Source of the DNA: Acidobacteriota bacterium
GTDB taxonomy: Bacteria > Acidobacteriota > Thermoanaerobaculia > Thermoanaerobaculales > Sulfomarinibacteraceae
Assembly (NCBI GenBank): GCA_024641545.1
Contig: JAHECW010000012.1
Coordinates: 1-50,934 of the forward strand
Length of the DNA: 50,934 bases
Direction: 5' to 3'
Position numbers and translations under genes: made by a program. The notes beneath the pieces are model-generated. The model was given only the letters and a program-made list of their open reading frames with translations, had not been told where the DNA came from and ran no database searches. Below are positions 24,004 to 33,569 of this stretch, piece by piece; position 1 is the first letter of the stretch; each line of letters starts with the position of its first letter.

Positions 24004-25737
24004 ATGCGCTGGAGCCAGACTTTCATCTACACCCTCCGTCAGGACCCCTCTGACGCCGAGGTCATTTCTCACCGCCTGCTGGTGCGTGCGGGCTTCATCG
24101 CCAAGGTCGCGGCCGGGATCTACAACTACCTCCCGCTGGCGACACGTTCGCTGGCCAAGCTCTCGGCCATCGTCCGCGAGGAAATGGCCGCCGCCGGTTC
24201 GGCGGAGCTCGTCATGCCCGCCGTCCAACCGGCGGAGCTGTGGCAGGATTCGGGACGCTGGGCCGAGTACGGCCCCGAGCTGTTGCGGATCAAGGATCGC
24301 CACGATCGCGAGTTCTGCTTCGGCCCGACCCACGAGGAGATCATCACCGACATCGTTCGTGGAACCGTGACTTCGTACCGCCAGCTGCCGGTCAACCTCT
24401 TCCAGATCCAAACCAAGTTCCGCGACGAGATCAGACCCCGGTTCGGTCTCATGCGGGGGCGCGAGTTCGTGATGAAGGACGCCTACACCTTCCACGCCGA
24501 CGACGGGGACCTCGATGTCGCCTACCGGGCCATGGAACGGGCCTACCGGCGCGTCTTCTCCCGTTGCGGGCTGCGCTACACCCAGGTCGAGGCCGACACC
24601 GGCAACATCGGCGGTTCCGAGTCGCACGAGTTCATGGTGCTCGCCGAAACCGGCGAGGACGCCATTCTCTCCTGCCCCGAGTGCCACTACGGCGCCAACG
24701 TGGAAAAGGCCGAGGCCGGCGCCCTCGAGGCGGCGCCGCCGTGGCCCCTCGACACCCCCGATACCCCGCGCGAGGTCGACACGCCGGATCAACGAACCAT
24801 CGAGGAGGTTTCCGAATTCCTCGGCATCTCGCCGGCGCACCTCGTCAAGACTCTCATCTTCGAGACCGATGAGAGCTTCGTCGCCGTCCTCATCCGCGGC
24901 GACCTCGAAGTCAACGAGATCAAGCTCAAGAACGCCCTCGGTTGTCTCCACCTCCAGCTCGCCAGCGAACAGAAGATCCTCGAGATCACCGGCGGACCGC
25001 AAGGGTTCTCCGGGCCGGTCGGTCTCGCCGGCATCCGCCTGCTCGCCGATCCCTCGGTGATGGCGCTCGAGGCCGCCGCCACCGGCGGCAACAAAGATCA
25101 CACCCATGTCGTGGGGGTAGTCCCCAACCGCGATTTCACCCCCGACGAAGTGATCGAGCTCCGCCTCGCCCGGGCCGGCGATCCGTGCCCGCGTTGTGCG
25201 GGCGCCCTCGTCGAGAAGCGCGGCATCGAGGTCGGCCACGTCTTCAAGCTCGGCACCAAGTACTCCAAGGCCATGCGCTGCACGTTTCTCGATGCCGATG
25301 GCGAAGAGCGGCTCATGACCATGGGTTGCTACGGCCTCGGGGTGAGTCGGACGATCGCCGCCGCGATCGAGCAGAACCACGACGACAAGGGCATCATCTG
25401 GCCGTTGCCGCTGGCCCCCTACGAAGTCGACCTCGTCCTTCTCAATTCGGACAAGGAGGAGGTTGTGGAAGCCGCTGCGAAACTCTATGAAGAACTCGTC
25501 GATGCGGGTATCGACGTCCTCTTCGACGACCGCCCGGAACGTCCCGGGGTCAAGTTCAACGACATGGACCTCATCGGCTTCCCGGTGCGGATCGTGGTCG
25601 GCAAGCGCGGCCTGGAGTCGGGCGAAGTCGAGCTCAGCCTCCGCCGCGACGGCGAACGGAGATCGACCCCCATTGATCAACTCGTCCCCGCGGTCCAGGG
25701 ACTGCTCGACGAACTCAAGGGAGAGATCGCGCCATAA
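24004..25737 (+). CDS. proS: Prolyl-tRNA synthetase, bacterial type with editing domain
   Basis: 577 residues. Class II core motifs: motif 2 region (FRDEIRPRFGLMRGREFVMK), GPTHEEIITDIV, and motif 3 (MGCYGLGVSRTIAAAIEQ). The INS/YbaK-like editing domain is inserted at ~240-390 (VSEFLGISPAHLVKTLIF, THVVGVVPNRD). The anticodon-binding domain is at the end (DDRPERPGVKFNDMDLIGFP). It charges tRNA-Pro and clears Ala-tRNA-Pro. The ATG at 24004 follows GAGGAG and gives the MRWSQTFIYTLR family start. Its TAA stop overlaps the putative ATA start of the next gene. Confidence 0.97.
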   Translation: MRWSQTFIYTLRQDPSDAEVISHRLLVRAGFIAKVAAGIYNYLPLATRSLAKLSAIVREEMAAAGSAELVMPAVQPAELWQDSGRWAEYGPELLRIKDRHDREFCFGPTHEEIITDIVRGTVTSYRQLPVNLFQIQTKFRDEIRPRFGLMRGREFVMKDAYTFHADDGDLDVAYRAMERAYRRVFSRCGLRYTQVEADTGNIGGSESHEFMVLAETGEDAILSCPECHYGANVEKAEAGALEAAPPWPLDTPDTPREVDTPDQRTIEEVSEFLGISPAHLVKTLIFETDESFVAVLIRGDLEVNEIKLKNALGCLHLQLASEQKILEITGGPQGFSGPVGLAGIRLLADPSVMALEAAATGGNKDHTHVVGVVPNRDFTPDEVIELRLARAGDPCPRCAGALVEKRGIEVGHVFKLGTKYSKAMRCTFLDADGEERLMTMGCYGLGVSRTIAAAIEQNHDDKGIIWPLPLAPYEVDLVLLNSDKEEVVEAAAKLYEELVDAGIDVLFDDRPERPGVKFNDMDLIGFPVRIVVGKRGLESGEVELSLRRDGERRSTPIDQLVPAVQGLLDELKGEIAP

Positions 25738-27182
25738 CTCCCATTCGCCGCATCGTCCACGCGTTCATCCTCGCCGGTGGGATCTTCGCCGCCGCGATCG
25801 CGTTGGGGTGCGCTCCCCGAACCGACGACACCAGGTCGGCGAAACCGTCCGACCCGCCAAACGTGATTCTCATCCTGGTCGACGCCCTTCGTCGCGATCA
25901 CGTCGGAACCTATGGCTACCATCAACCGACGACACCTTTCATCGACGAACTCGGCGCTCGCGGAGTCGTCTTCGAAGATGCCCTGTCCCAGGCGCCGCAG
26001 ACCCTCAATTCCACCGCAAGTCTCTTCACCTCGCGGCATTTTCCGTTGCTCTTGTGGGGCGTGGAGCACGATCCGATTCCGGGCGTCGCGGACGACCGCA
26101 GGGAACAATGGGCGAGGACTCCGCGCCTGGCCGCCGCCAATCTCACGGTGGCCGAAGTGCTCAGCGCCGCCGGCTACCAGACCGTCGCGCTCTTCAACAA
26201 CCCGCACCAGCACGCCACATCCGGTTTCTCACAGGGCTTCGACAGCGCGCGGCTCCTCGATCGCGACGCCGGTCAGGCCTACGCCCGGGTGGATTCGCTG
26301 ACCACCGCCTTCCTCGACTGGCACTCCGGCCGCGATCCCGAGCGAGCGTATTTCGCCTACCTTCACCTCATGGAACCGCACAACCCCTATCGGCCGCCGG
26401 CCGAGTATCAAGCGCTCTTCCCGCCCGGTTCGGGCCGCCACCTCTACGCCAACGGCCCGCCCCCACCCGGGTTCACCGGCAGCGACCTCGAGACCATGAC
26501 CGCTCTCTACGATGCCGAGATCCGATTTCTCGACGACGGTCTGCGGCGGCTCGTCGGCGAGCTCGAACTCCGCACCGACCTGGAAAAGACCCTGATCATC
26601 ATCACCGCCGACCACGGCGACGAGCTTCTCGACCACGGCGGGCTCGGCCATGGAAAGACCGTCGAGCTCGAGTTGCTCCGGATTCCCATGATCATGACCG
26701 GCGGGCCGGTGGGCCCGCATGCCGGAACCCGCGTCGAGGCTCTGGTGAGAAACATCGACCTCGCACCCACCATCGTCGAGATGGCCGGTCTCGACGAGCC
26801 CGGGGACTTCCAGGGCCGCAGCCTGGTGCCCTTGATCGACGGAGCCGAGCCGGCGATCGAGCCGCCGGAGATTTCCTACGCCTGGATCGCCGAGCTCCGA
26901 AGCCTGACCTCGGCCGAGTGGCACTGCATGCGCGATCTCGCGAACGGTCGGCTCACCCTCTACCACCGGTCGGAGGACCCCCGCGGCACCCTCGATGTGG
27001 CCGGCGAACGCCCCGAGATCGCAGAGCTCTGTCTCGCCGCATTGGATCGATTGGAAGCCGAGGGGGAGGAGGCCCGGAGAACGGCCGAGGCCCTCAAGAC
27101 CGTCGAAACCGACGGCGCAATCACACCGGAAAACGCCGCTGTGCTCGAGCAGTTGAAGGCACTCGGCTACGTCGAAGAGTAA
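25734..27182 (+). CDS. Sulfatase/alkaline phosphatase-superfamily lipoprotein, apparent ATA start
   Basis: 482 residues if translation starts at ATA 25734. From there the frame encodes a lipoprotein signal peptide (IRRIVHAFILAGG, then AAAIALGC), and AAGGGAGA (25717-25724) lies nine bases upstream. No ATG, GTG or TTG occurs in frame until TTG 25803, which would remove the signal. The sulfatase fold is clear: PNVILILVDALRRDHVGTYGY (metal-binding Asp), NSTASLFTSR (nucleophile region, not the classical C/S-x-P-x-R), LHLMEPHNPYRPP, and ADHGDELLDHGGLGHGK. Formylglycine chemistry is therefore doubtful; it may act on phosphate or sulfate esters. Probably anchored in the envelope. Confidence 0.75.
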   Translation: MTPIRRIVHAFILAGGIFAAAIALGCAPRTDDTRSAKPSDPPNVILILVDALRRDHVGTYGYHQPTTPFIDELGARGVVFEDALSQAPQTLNSTASLFTSRHFPLLLWGVEHDPIPGVADDRREQWARTPRLAAANLTVAEVLSAAGYQTVALFNNPHQHATSGFSQGFDSARLLDRDAGQAYARVDSLTTAFLDWHSGRDPERAYFAYLHLMEPHNPYRPPAEYQALFPPGSGRHLYANGPPPPGFTGSDLETMTALYDAEIRFLDDGLRRLVGELELRTDLEKTLIIITADHGDELLDHGGLGHGKTVELELLRIPMIMTGGPVGPHAGTRVEALVRNIDLAPTIVEMAGLDEPGDFQGRSLVPLIDGAEPAIEPPEISYAWIAELRSLTSAEWHCMRDLANGRLTLYHRSEDPRGTLDVAGERPEIAELCLAALDRLEAEGEEARRTAEALKTVETDGAITPENAAVLEQLKALGYVEE

Positions 27183-27228
27183 GCCGCTGCGGGTAGGCGC
27201 GTCCAGCACGATCCTCCCGTTGCAAGGC

Positions 27229-27321
27229 GCCGAGGGAGCCACCCATAGCATTGTTCGGCGGATCGATTTCGTGCCCTGAAGCTGAGTGGGAGCCGAACAA
27301 TGCAACAAACGGCACCCCGTC
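27229..27321. repeat. Bipartite inverted-repeat element, copy 2 (inverted)
   Basis: GCATTGTTCGGC (27248-27259) and GCCGAACAATGC (27292-27303) are perfect inverted arms. Outward they continue into GCCGAGGGAGCC on the left and GGCACCCCGT on the right, matching the arms of the elements at 2306 and 41400 in the opposite orientation. It lies in the 246-base spacer between two convergent genes. Confidence 0.55.
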
Positions 27322-27428
27322 CATCGGTTGATCTTCGTCTCATCGACGAAGTCCGCCACCCTCAGGACCTCAAGTCCGGGCGCCGAAGGCGCCGGCCACG
27401 CCCTCACGCCTTCACCTCTCACGAACAA

Positions 27429-28535
27429 TCACACCGCGCGATTCAGGATCTCCCCGACGATTCGGCCGAGTTCACCCTTACCCTGGATGAGCATCTTGAG
27501 GTCCGACCCCATGCCTTCGGGATCGAGGAGGCGCTTGATCTCCTGCCGTGCGGCCACGGTCCCGGCATCGAGATCGGCCTCGATCCCGAACCCGGCTTCA
27601 TCGACCCGCTCGGCAATCCCGGCGCGGATGAGAAACTCCGCCAGCGGCATCAACCCGATCTCGGTCCATCCGCACTTTGCCGCAGCCAGCCGGAGATCGT
27701 CCCAGTTGACGTGGGCGGTCAGATCCCGCTCGCCCGGTGAGTCCAGCACCTCTCGGTCGACCTCATGGGCCCGGTAACTCACCAGCGATCCATGCCGCCG
27801 TCCGCGGGAGTCGTAGAGGCGCACGGCCTCGTAGCCGTAGTCGAGAACGAGTGCGACTCCGTTCCCGCAGCTCTCGAGCACCTCCCGGTGAGCCGACTCC
27901 GCCTCCGGGTTGACCTCGGCGACCTGACCCTCCTCAAGCCGGACTCCGTGGCGAAGGAAATACTCTTCGAGATCGGTTCCCGCCGGGCGCCGCCCCCACC
28001 GAAGCCCGGCCTCCGTTCCCACCACCGTGAGCTCGAGCAACCCCGCTGCGGTCTGCTCGACTAAGTGCACCGGCATGGCGTCGTAGAGTTCGGATGCGTG
28101 GACCACGGTGGGTTCGGCGCTGTCGCCGACGAACCGATCGGTCACCTGCACCGCGAGAGCACCACCCGCGAGGCGGTCGGCGATCCGTTTCCTCAGCACC
28201 GAAGACCGCTCCACGGCGGTCGTCCCCGCCAGCACATCGACCGCACCCGCACCCAGCGCCGTGAGCACCGAACCGAGGAAGCTGCCGTCGCCGGCGGCGC
28301 AATCCACCAGCCGGTACCGGCCTCCGAATCGAGTCGAGATCTCGCTCAACATCCCGGCCACGGTGGCGCCGTACCATGTCGATGCGGTGGGTGCGGTCAG
28401 ATAATCGCCGCCCCTGCCCCACGGCAGTCGTCCCGAGGTGTAGTACCCGTGCTCCGGGTGGTACAGGGCGAGCTCCATGAACCGTCGAAAACCGACCTCG
28501 CCCCCGTCCCTGCTGATCTCACTTAAGATCCACAT
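27429..28535 (-). CDS. MidA/NDUFAF7-type SAM-dependent methyltransferase (DUF185)
   Basis: 368 residues. Signature of the MidA family: FMELALYHPEHGYY, GRGGDYLTAP, then the SAM loop LVDCAAGDGSFL, ASELYDAMPVHLVEQ, and DYGYEAVRLYD. In mitochondria the homologue dimethylates an arginine of complex I subunit NDUFS2; bacterial targets are largely unknown. The usual aromatic after YLTAP is replaced (TASTWYG). The ATG at 28535 is preferred because an upstream TTG (28544) lies in the TATAAT box. There is no ribosome site, so the mRNA is probably leaderless. It is divergent from the rimP operon. Confidence 0.88.
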   Translation of the reverse strand: MWILSEISRDGGEVGFRRFMELALYHPEHGYYTSGRLPWGRGGDYLTAPTASTWYGATVAGMLSEISTRFGGRYRLVDCAAGDGSFLGSVLTALGAGAVDVLAGTTAVERSSVLRKRIADRLAGGALAVQVTDRFVGDSAEPTVVHASELYDAMPVHLVEQTAAGLLELTVVGTEAGLRWGRRPAGTDLEEYFLRHGVRLEEGQVAEVNPEAESAHREVLESCGNGVALVLDYGYEAVRLYDSRGRRHGSLVSYRAHEVDREVLDSPGERDLTAHVNWDDLRLAAAKCGWTEIGLMPLAEFLIRAGIAERVDEAGFGIEADLDAGTVAARQEIKRLLDPEGMGSDLKMLIQGKGELGRIVGEILNRAV

Positions 28536-28543
28536 TCCCAACA

Positions 28544-28549
28544 ATTATA
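28544..28549 (-). promoter_or_regulatory. Consensus -10 (TATAAT) of the MidA-type gene
   Basis: TATAAT on the minus strand ends 8 bases before the ATG at 28535, so transcription should start at or within a base or two of the start codon. Upstream at the -35 distance there is only GTTCCG, a weak match. Confidence 0.55.
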
Positions 28550-28586
28550 CTCGTGCGCAAGTGGCCCGGAACGACGGGAATGCGGC

Positions 28587-28615
28587 TTGCCTTTCGGGAG
28601 TTTCTATGGTAGAAC
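28587..28615 (+). promoter_or_regulatory. Promoter of the rimP-nusA-infB operon
   Basis: TTGCCT (28587-28592), exactly 17 bases, TAGAAC (28610-28615). Transcription would start near 28622 and run straight into the hairpin/U-tract at 28636-28661. Confidence 0.55.
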
Positions 28616-28635
28616 TACGCCGCTGCTTTCGTTGG

Positions 28636-28661
28636 AAAGTGGGCCATTGGCCCACTTTTTT
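28636..28661 (+). terminator. Intrinsic terminator/attenuator in the rimP leader
   Basis: AAAGTGGGC (28636-28644), loop CATTG with an inner A-T/C-G extension, GCCCACTTT (28650-28658), then TTT: six T in a row (28656-28661). It lies between the promoter and rimP, so it must be read through to express the operon. Premature terminators before rimP-nusA are known in other bacteria, and NusA autoregulation is an attractive explanation (inference). Confidence 0.75.
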
Positions 28662-28686
28662 AATGCAGCAATGAAGGGTATCGCTC

Positions 28687-29175
28687 GTGAAGCTGGACCA
28701 GGAAACCGTCGATCAGATCGCCGCCATCGCGGCCGATGAAGGGCTCGAGTTGCTGACCACCGAGATGGTCGGTCACGGGCCCAAGGCGGTGCTTCGCCTG
28801 GTTGTCGACGGCCCCGACGGAGTCAGCCTGGATCAGTGTTCTGCGGTGTCGCGACAGGCTTCGGCCCTGCTCGACGTGAACGATTCGATTCACCATGCAT
28901 ACACCCTCGAGGTGAGCTCTCCCGGTCTCGATCGGAAGCTCTATTCGCGCGAGGACTACACACGGTTCACCGGCCAGCGGGTCAAGGTCAAGATGCAGCC
29001 GAGCTATCGCGAGCACCGAGTCGTCACCGGCACCTTGCTCGGCATCGCCGGCGGGATGATTCAGGTCGGGGACGACGACCGAGGATCGACGGATCTGCCC
29101 TTCGATCAAGTGATGGAAACTCGGATCGAAGTCGACTGGGACGCGATCATGAAGGAAGGGAAAAACCGGCAATGA
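28687..29175 (+). CDS. rimP: Ribosome maturation factor RimP
   Basis: 162 residues, normal length. N-terminal domain with GLELLTTEMVGHGPKAVLRL, DGVSLDQCSAVSRQASALLD, and YTLEVSSPGLDRKLY (family hallmark), then an SH3-like C-terminal domain. It assists 30S assembly. The GTG at 28687 follows AAGG nine bases upstream; an out-of-frame ATG at 28671 is not used. The stop overlaps the nusA start (ATGA). Confidence 0.95.
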   Translation: MKLDQETVDQIAAIAADEGLELLTTEMVGHGPKAVLRLVVDGPDGVSLDQCSAVSRQASALLDVNDSIHHAYTLEVSSPGLDRKLYSREDYTRFTGQRVKVKMQPSYREHRVVTGTLLGIAGGMIQVGDDDRGSTDLPFDQVMETRIEVDWDAIMKEGKNRQ

Positions 29176-30620
29176 AGCTGGACATCAACACCCTCGTAGG
29201 ACAGCTCGCCGCAGAACGGGACATCGATCCCGCAAAGTTGATTGATGCCATCGCCGAGGCGATTTCGTCAGCAGCGCGCAAACAATACAAAGATCGCGGC
29301 GTTCACACCGAGATCGATCCCGAAACCGGCGAGGTCGAATCATGGCGGATTCGAATGGTCGTCGAGGAGGTCGAAGATCCCGAGGTCGAACTGACCCTCG
29401 AGGAGGGCCGGGCCATCGATCCCAACATCGAAATCGGCGGCATCATCAAACTCGAGGCCCTCGACAATTCGTCCCTCGGTCGCATTGCGGCGCAGTCGGC
29501 GCGGCAGGTCCTTTTCCAACGGGTCCGCGAGGCTGAACGTGCGGTCGTCTACCGCAACTACTCCGAGCGGGTCGGCGAGATGATCAACGGAATCGTCAAG
29601 CGGATCGACCGCGGAGCCATCGTCGTCGAACTCGGCGACACCGAGGGAATCATCCCCCGCAACCATCAGGTTCGGCACGAGCGTTACACGCAGGGTGACC
29701 GCATCCGGGCGGTCGTGGTCGAAGTCACCATGGACGCCAGCCGGCCCCAGGTGGTCATGTCGCGAACCGATTCGATGCTTCTCGAAAAACTCCTCGAGAT
29801 GGAGGTTCCGGAGATTTACGACGGGACCGTTGTCATCAAGCTCTGTGTTCGAGAGCCGGGCGAACGGGCCAAGGTGGCGGTCTTCTCGAAGGACCGCGAT
29901 GTCGATCCGGTGGGTGCCTGCGTCGGACTCAAAGGCGCCCGCGTCCAGGCCATCACGCGCGAACTCAAGGGCGAGAAGATCGACATCATCCCGTGGAACT
30001 CCGATGTCGTCAGCTTCGCTCAGAATGCGCTCGCGCCGGCGAAGATCAACCGCGTCGCGGTGCGCGAAGAGCCGACGCTGATCAAGGTCCGCGACGAAGA
30101 CGGCAACCTCGTCCTTGACGAGGCCGGCGAGCCCATGACGCAGGCGAGCCGCGAGACCATCCTCGACGTGATCGTCGGCACCGAACAGCTCTCGCTCGCC
30201 ATCGGGAAGCGCGGTCAGAACGTCCGTCTCGCCTCACGTCTGCTCGACTGCCGGATCGAGATCAAATCCGAGGAGGCGGTCAAAGATGAGCTCGCTTCCG
30301 CCCTCGCCAGCATGCTCCGCGAGATGGAGGGGGTGACCGACGAAAGCGCCCTGCCGGACGTCGAGGCGGCCCCGCAGCGGATCGCCTACGATGAGCTCAT
30401 TCCTCTCGAAGAGCTTGAAGGCCTCACCGACCGCCTTCGAGAGCGTCTGGAAAGCCACAGCATTCACACCGTTCAAGACATCCTGGCAAAGACTCCAGAC
30501 GAGCTGTCGTCGATCCCCGGCATCGGTCCGGTGACTGCCCAGAGGATGCTGGATATGGCACAGGTCACCCTGGATGAGGCCCTCGCCGAGATCGCCGATT
30601 CACTCGGTGCGGAGGAGTAA
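29172..30620 (+). CDS. nusA: Transcription termination/antitermination factor NusA
   Basis: 482 residues. N-terminal RNA polymerase-binding domain (1-125), S1 domain (GIVKRIDRGAIVVELGDTEG), KH1 (VGACVGLKGARVQAITRELK), KH2 (LSLAIGKRGQNVRLASRL), and a C-terminal helix-hairpin-helix (LSSIPGIGPVTAQRMLDMA). NusA modulates pausing, termination and rRNA antitermination. The acidic repeats of E. coli NusA are not present. Four-base overlap with rimP. It may control its own operon through the leader terminator. Confidence 0.96.
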   Translation: MKLDINTLVGQLAAERDIDPAKLIDAIAEAISSAARKQYKDRGVHTEIDPETGEVESWRIRMVVEEVEDPEVELTLEEGRAIDPNIEIGGIIKLEALDNSSLGRIAAQSARQVLFQRVREAERAVVYRNYSERVGEMINGIVKRIDRGAIVVELGDTEGIIPRNHQVRHERYTQGDRIRAVVVEVTMDASRPQVVMSRTDSMLLEKLLEMEVPEIYDGTVVIKLCVREPGERAKVAVFSKDRDVDPVGACVGLKGARVQAITRELKGEKIDIIPWNSDVVSFAQNALAPAKINRVAVREEPTLIKVRDEDGNLVLDEAGEPMTQASRETILDVIVGTEQLSLAIGKRGQNVRLASRLLDCRIEIKSEEAVKDELASALASMLREMEGVTDESALPDVEAAPQRIAYDELIPLEELEGLTDRLRERLESHSIHTVQDILAKTPDELSSIPGIGPVTAQRMLDMAQVTLDEALAEIADSLGAEE

Positions 30621-30622
30621 CG

Positions 30623-33484
30623 ATGGAACAACTTCGAGTCGTAGACCTAGCCCATACCATGGGCATCTCGGCCAAGGAGCTGATCTTCAAGCTCCGTTCC
30701 ATCGGCGTCAGCGTGGCGAGTGAGGAAGATGCCCTAGATCTGTCGACCGTGCGCTCGATCATCACCGGTGAGACTCTGCAACGCCGCCCCCGAGAAGTCA
30801 TCGTCCGGGCCGAGAAAAAGGACGAGGACACGGCCACGACCACGGCTCGCGACCGCATGGTCAAGCGGCGCCGGCGTCAGGTCGTCAAGACCGACAAGGA
30901 GATCCTCGAGGTTCGGGCCGCGAAGGACGCCGACGAACCGATCGACGAAACCGACGCGGTCGCGCTCGAAGCCTCCCTCGTCGACGACGGTGAAACCGGA
31001 ATCGAGGACGTCGATCTGGATGAGATCGAGGTCGAAGAGGTGGCCGAAACCGCCGCCGATGTTCTCGAAAAGACCGAAGAGGTCTCCGAAACAGCCGAGA
31101 CCGCCGACCTGCCCGCCGCAGCCGAGGCTGCAGCAGCCGGCAAAACGGAGGAGGCCGAAGAAGAGGCCGAGGATCGGCCCGAGGACGACGCCACGATCGC
31201 GGGAGAGGTCCTGGAAGCTGCCGACGACGAGAGCGCCTCCGCGGAAGAGGAGATCGAGACAGCCGAGGACATCGACGAAAAGCCGATCTCCGATGTCGAA
31301 ATCACCGAGGAGGAGATCACTGCCGGCCGAGCCGAAAGCGAAGAAGAGGCTCCGCGGCGGGTCCGCCCGGGGCGGGCCAAGACACCTCTCGAAAAGACCC
31401 TGCGCGAGCTTTCGCCCGACGAGATCCGCCAGCGTCTGCAAGCGCAGAAGGCCGCTGAGATCGCGCGCAAGGCCGAAAAACGAGGCGGTCGGAAGGCCAA
31501 ATCCGCGGCTGACGCGCAGGAGATTCGCGAACTCCTCAACAAATTCGAGGAGCAGAAGCTCAAGGGCCAGCAGGAAGGCGGAACGTCGTCGACCCGCTCG
31601 GCCGCCCGTCCCACCGCTGGACGATCGGAGAAGAAGGGGCGCCGTCGTCAGCCACGCGACACCGAGCGGCGTCCGGCGCCGCCGTCGCCGACTCGCACCC
31701 TCCAGTTCAAGGATGGTGAGAAGCCGGAAGGCCCGATTCTCCTGTCGGAGATGGTCACGGCGCGCGAACTTGCCGAAAAGCTCAACATCACCGCAAAAGA
31801 CCTTCTCGGCCTGCTGATCCAGAAGGGGGTCATGGTCACGACCAACCAGGCCCTTCCCCACGAACTGGCGGAAGAGATCTGTGCCGACCTCGAGATCGAC
31901 GCCATGGTGGCGTCGGCCGAGGAGCTCATCGACTACGAGCGCGAAGAATCCGAAGAGGAGATCGGACCCCAGGTGTTCCGCCCTCCCGTCGTCACGGTCA
32001 TGGGTCATGTCGATCACGGCAAGACGTCTCTCCTCGACGCGATTCGGTCGACCCGCGTCGCCGAGGGCGAAGCGGGCGGGATCACCCAGCACATCGGCGC
32101 CTCGCGAATCGTTGCGGCTGACGGGAGAACGGTGGTCTTCATCGACACCCCCGGCCACGAGGCATTCACCCAGATGCGCGCCCGAGGCGCCCAGGTCACC
32201 GACATCGTGGTTCTGGTCGTCGCCGCGGACGACGGCGTCATGCCGCAGACCAGAGAGGCCATCAACCACGCGCGGGCAGGTAACGTGCCGCTCATCGTGG
32301 CGGTCAACAAGATCGACAAAGCCAATGCCAACCCGGACCGGGTGCTCCAGCAACTCGCCGAACAGGAGGTTCTGGTGGAGGCCTGGGGCGGGGATGTCCC
32401 GCAGGTCATGGTTTCGGCCAAGACCGGGCAGGGAATCTCGGACGTCCTCGACATGATCCTGCTCGTCGCCGAGATGAAGGAGCTCACCGCAGCCAAGGAG
32501 GGTCCGGCGCGTGGCGTGGTCCTCGAAGCACAGAAGGAAAAGGGCCGGGGCATCGTCGCGACCGTACTCATCCAACAAGGCACGCTGGACATCGGTGATT
32601 ACTTCTTCTGCGGCTCCACCTGGGGCCGAGTCCGCGCCCTCGCCGACGATGCCGGAACGCGGATCACCCAGGCAGGACCATCCATGCCGGTCGAGATCAT
32701 GGGTTTCGACGAGGTCCCCGCGGCTGGAGACGTGCTCCAGGTGACCAACGACGAGGCCAAGGCTCTCGAGGTCGCAAGCTACCGCAGGCAGCGAGCGAAA
32801 GAAGAAGGGCTCATGGCGAACCGCAAGGTTTCGCTGGAGAATCTCTTCGACTCCATCGCGGAATCAGAGCTCAAGGAACTCAACGTCGTCATCAAGGCCG
32901 ATGTCCAGGGTTCGGTCGAGGTCCTCCGTGAAACCCTCAACACTCTCACCACCGAAAAGGTGGCGATCAACGTGTTGCACGGGTCGGTCGGTGCCATCAC
33001 GACCAACGACGTCATGCTCGCCTCCGCATCCAACGCCATCATCATCGGCTTTGCGGTGCGGCCCGAGCGGACCGCCCGCGATCTCGCCGAGAGCGAGCAG
33101 GTGGACCTCCGCCTTTACACCGTCATCTACGACCTCGTCGACGACGTCAGAAAGGCGATGGTCGGTCTTCTCGATCCCATCTTCAAAGAGGAGGAGCTCG
33201 GCCACGCCGAGGTTCGCGAGATCTTCAAGGTACCCAAAGTCGGCGCCATCGCCGGCTGCAAAGTCACCGACGGCGTCATCACCCGCACCGCCAAGGCCCG
33301 CCTCCTGCGCGACAACGTGGTCGTCTACGAGGGCGAGTTGGCATCGCTTCGGCGCTTCAAGGACGACGCCAGCGAAGTCCGGCAGGGTTTCGAGTGCGGT
33401 ATCGGGCTCAGCCGTTTCAACGACATCAAGGAAGGCGACGTCATCGAGGCATTCAAAATGGTGGAGGTCGCTCCCGAGCTGTAA
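30623..33484 (+). CDS. infB: Translation initiation factor IF-2
   Basis: 953 residues. An IF2_N domain opens the protein ([20 protein letters not shown]). A very acidic Glu/Ala-rich stretch (~100-265) and a basic Arg/Lys stretch (~270-360) follow, then a second IF2_N ([20 protein letters not shown]). The G domain starts near residue 455: GHVDHGKTS (from 461), [30 protein letters not shown]. Domains II-IV follow to the end. It places initiator tRNA on the 30S subunit with GTP. GAGGAG precedes the ATG, two bases after the nusA stop. Confidence 0.97.
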   Translation: MEQLRVVDLAHTMGISAKELIFKLRSIGVSVASEEDALDLSTVRSIITGETLQRRPREVIVRAEKKDEDTATTTARDRMVKRRRRQVVKTDKEILEVRAAKDADEPIDETDAVALEASLVDDGETGIEDVDLDEIEVEEVAETAADVLEKTEEVSETAETADLPAAAEAAAAGKTEEAEEEAEDRPEDDATIAGEVLEAADDESASAEEEIETAEDIDEKPISDVEITEEEITAGRAESEEEAPRRVRPGRAKTPLEKTLRELSPDEIRQRLQAQKAAEIARKAEKRGGRKAKSAADAQEIRELLNKFEEQKLKGQQEGGTSSTRSAARPTAGRSEKKGRRRQPRDTERRPAPPSPTRTLQFKDGEKPEGPILLSEMVTARELAEKLNITAKDLLGLLIQKGVMVTTNQALPHELAEEICADLEIDAMVASAEELIDYEREESEEEIGPQVFRPPVVTVMGHVDHGKTSLLDAIRSTRVAEGEAGGITQHIGASRIVAADGRTVVFIDTPGHEAFTQMRARGAQVTDIVVLVVAADDGVMPQTREAINHARAGNVPLIVAVNKIDKANANPDRVLQQLAEQEVLVEAWGGDVPQVMVSAKTGQGISDVLDMILLVAEMKELTAAKEGPARGVVLEAQKEKGRGIVATVLIQQGTLDIGDYFFCGSTWGRVRALADDAGTRITQAGPSMPVEIMGFDEVPAAGDVLQVTNDEAKALEVASYRRQRAKEEGLMANRKVSLENLFDSIAESELKELNVVIKADVQGSVEVLRETLNTLTTEKVAINVLHGSVGAITTNDVMLASASNAIIIGFAVRPERTARDLAESEQVDLRLYTVIYDLVDDVRKAMVGLLDPIFKEEELGHAEVREIFKVPKVGAIAGCKVTDGVITRTAKARLLRDNVVVYEGELASLRRFKDDASEVRQGFECGIGLSRFNDIKEGDVIEAFKMVEVAPEL

Positions 33485-33569
33485 CACCCCAAACACGGGG
33501 CGGGCCGGCTGTCATGAATAACGAAACCGCGGCGGGCGAGTGCACCTTGGCGGCCCGCGAAGAACAATC

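Noticed and set aside
27183-27428. tRNA gene suspected from paired arms after the sulfatase gene
   Set aside because: The paired arms belong to the inverted-repeat element; no acceptor stem, T-loop GTTCGANNC in the right place, or cloverleaf can be drawn.
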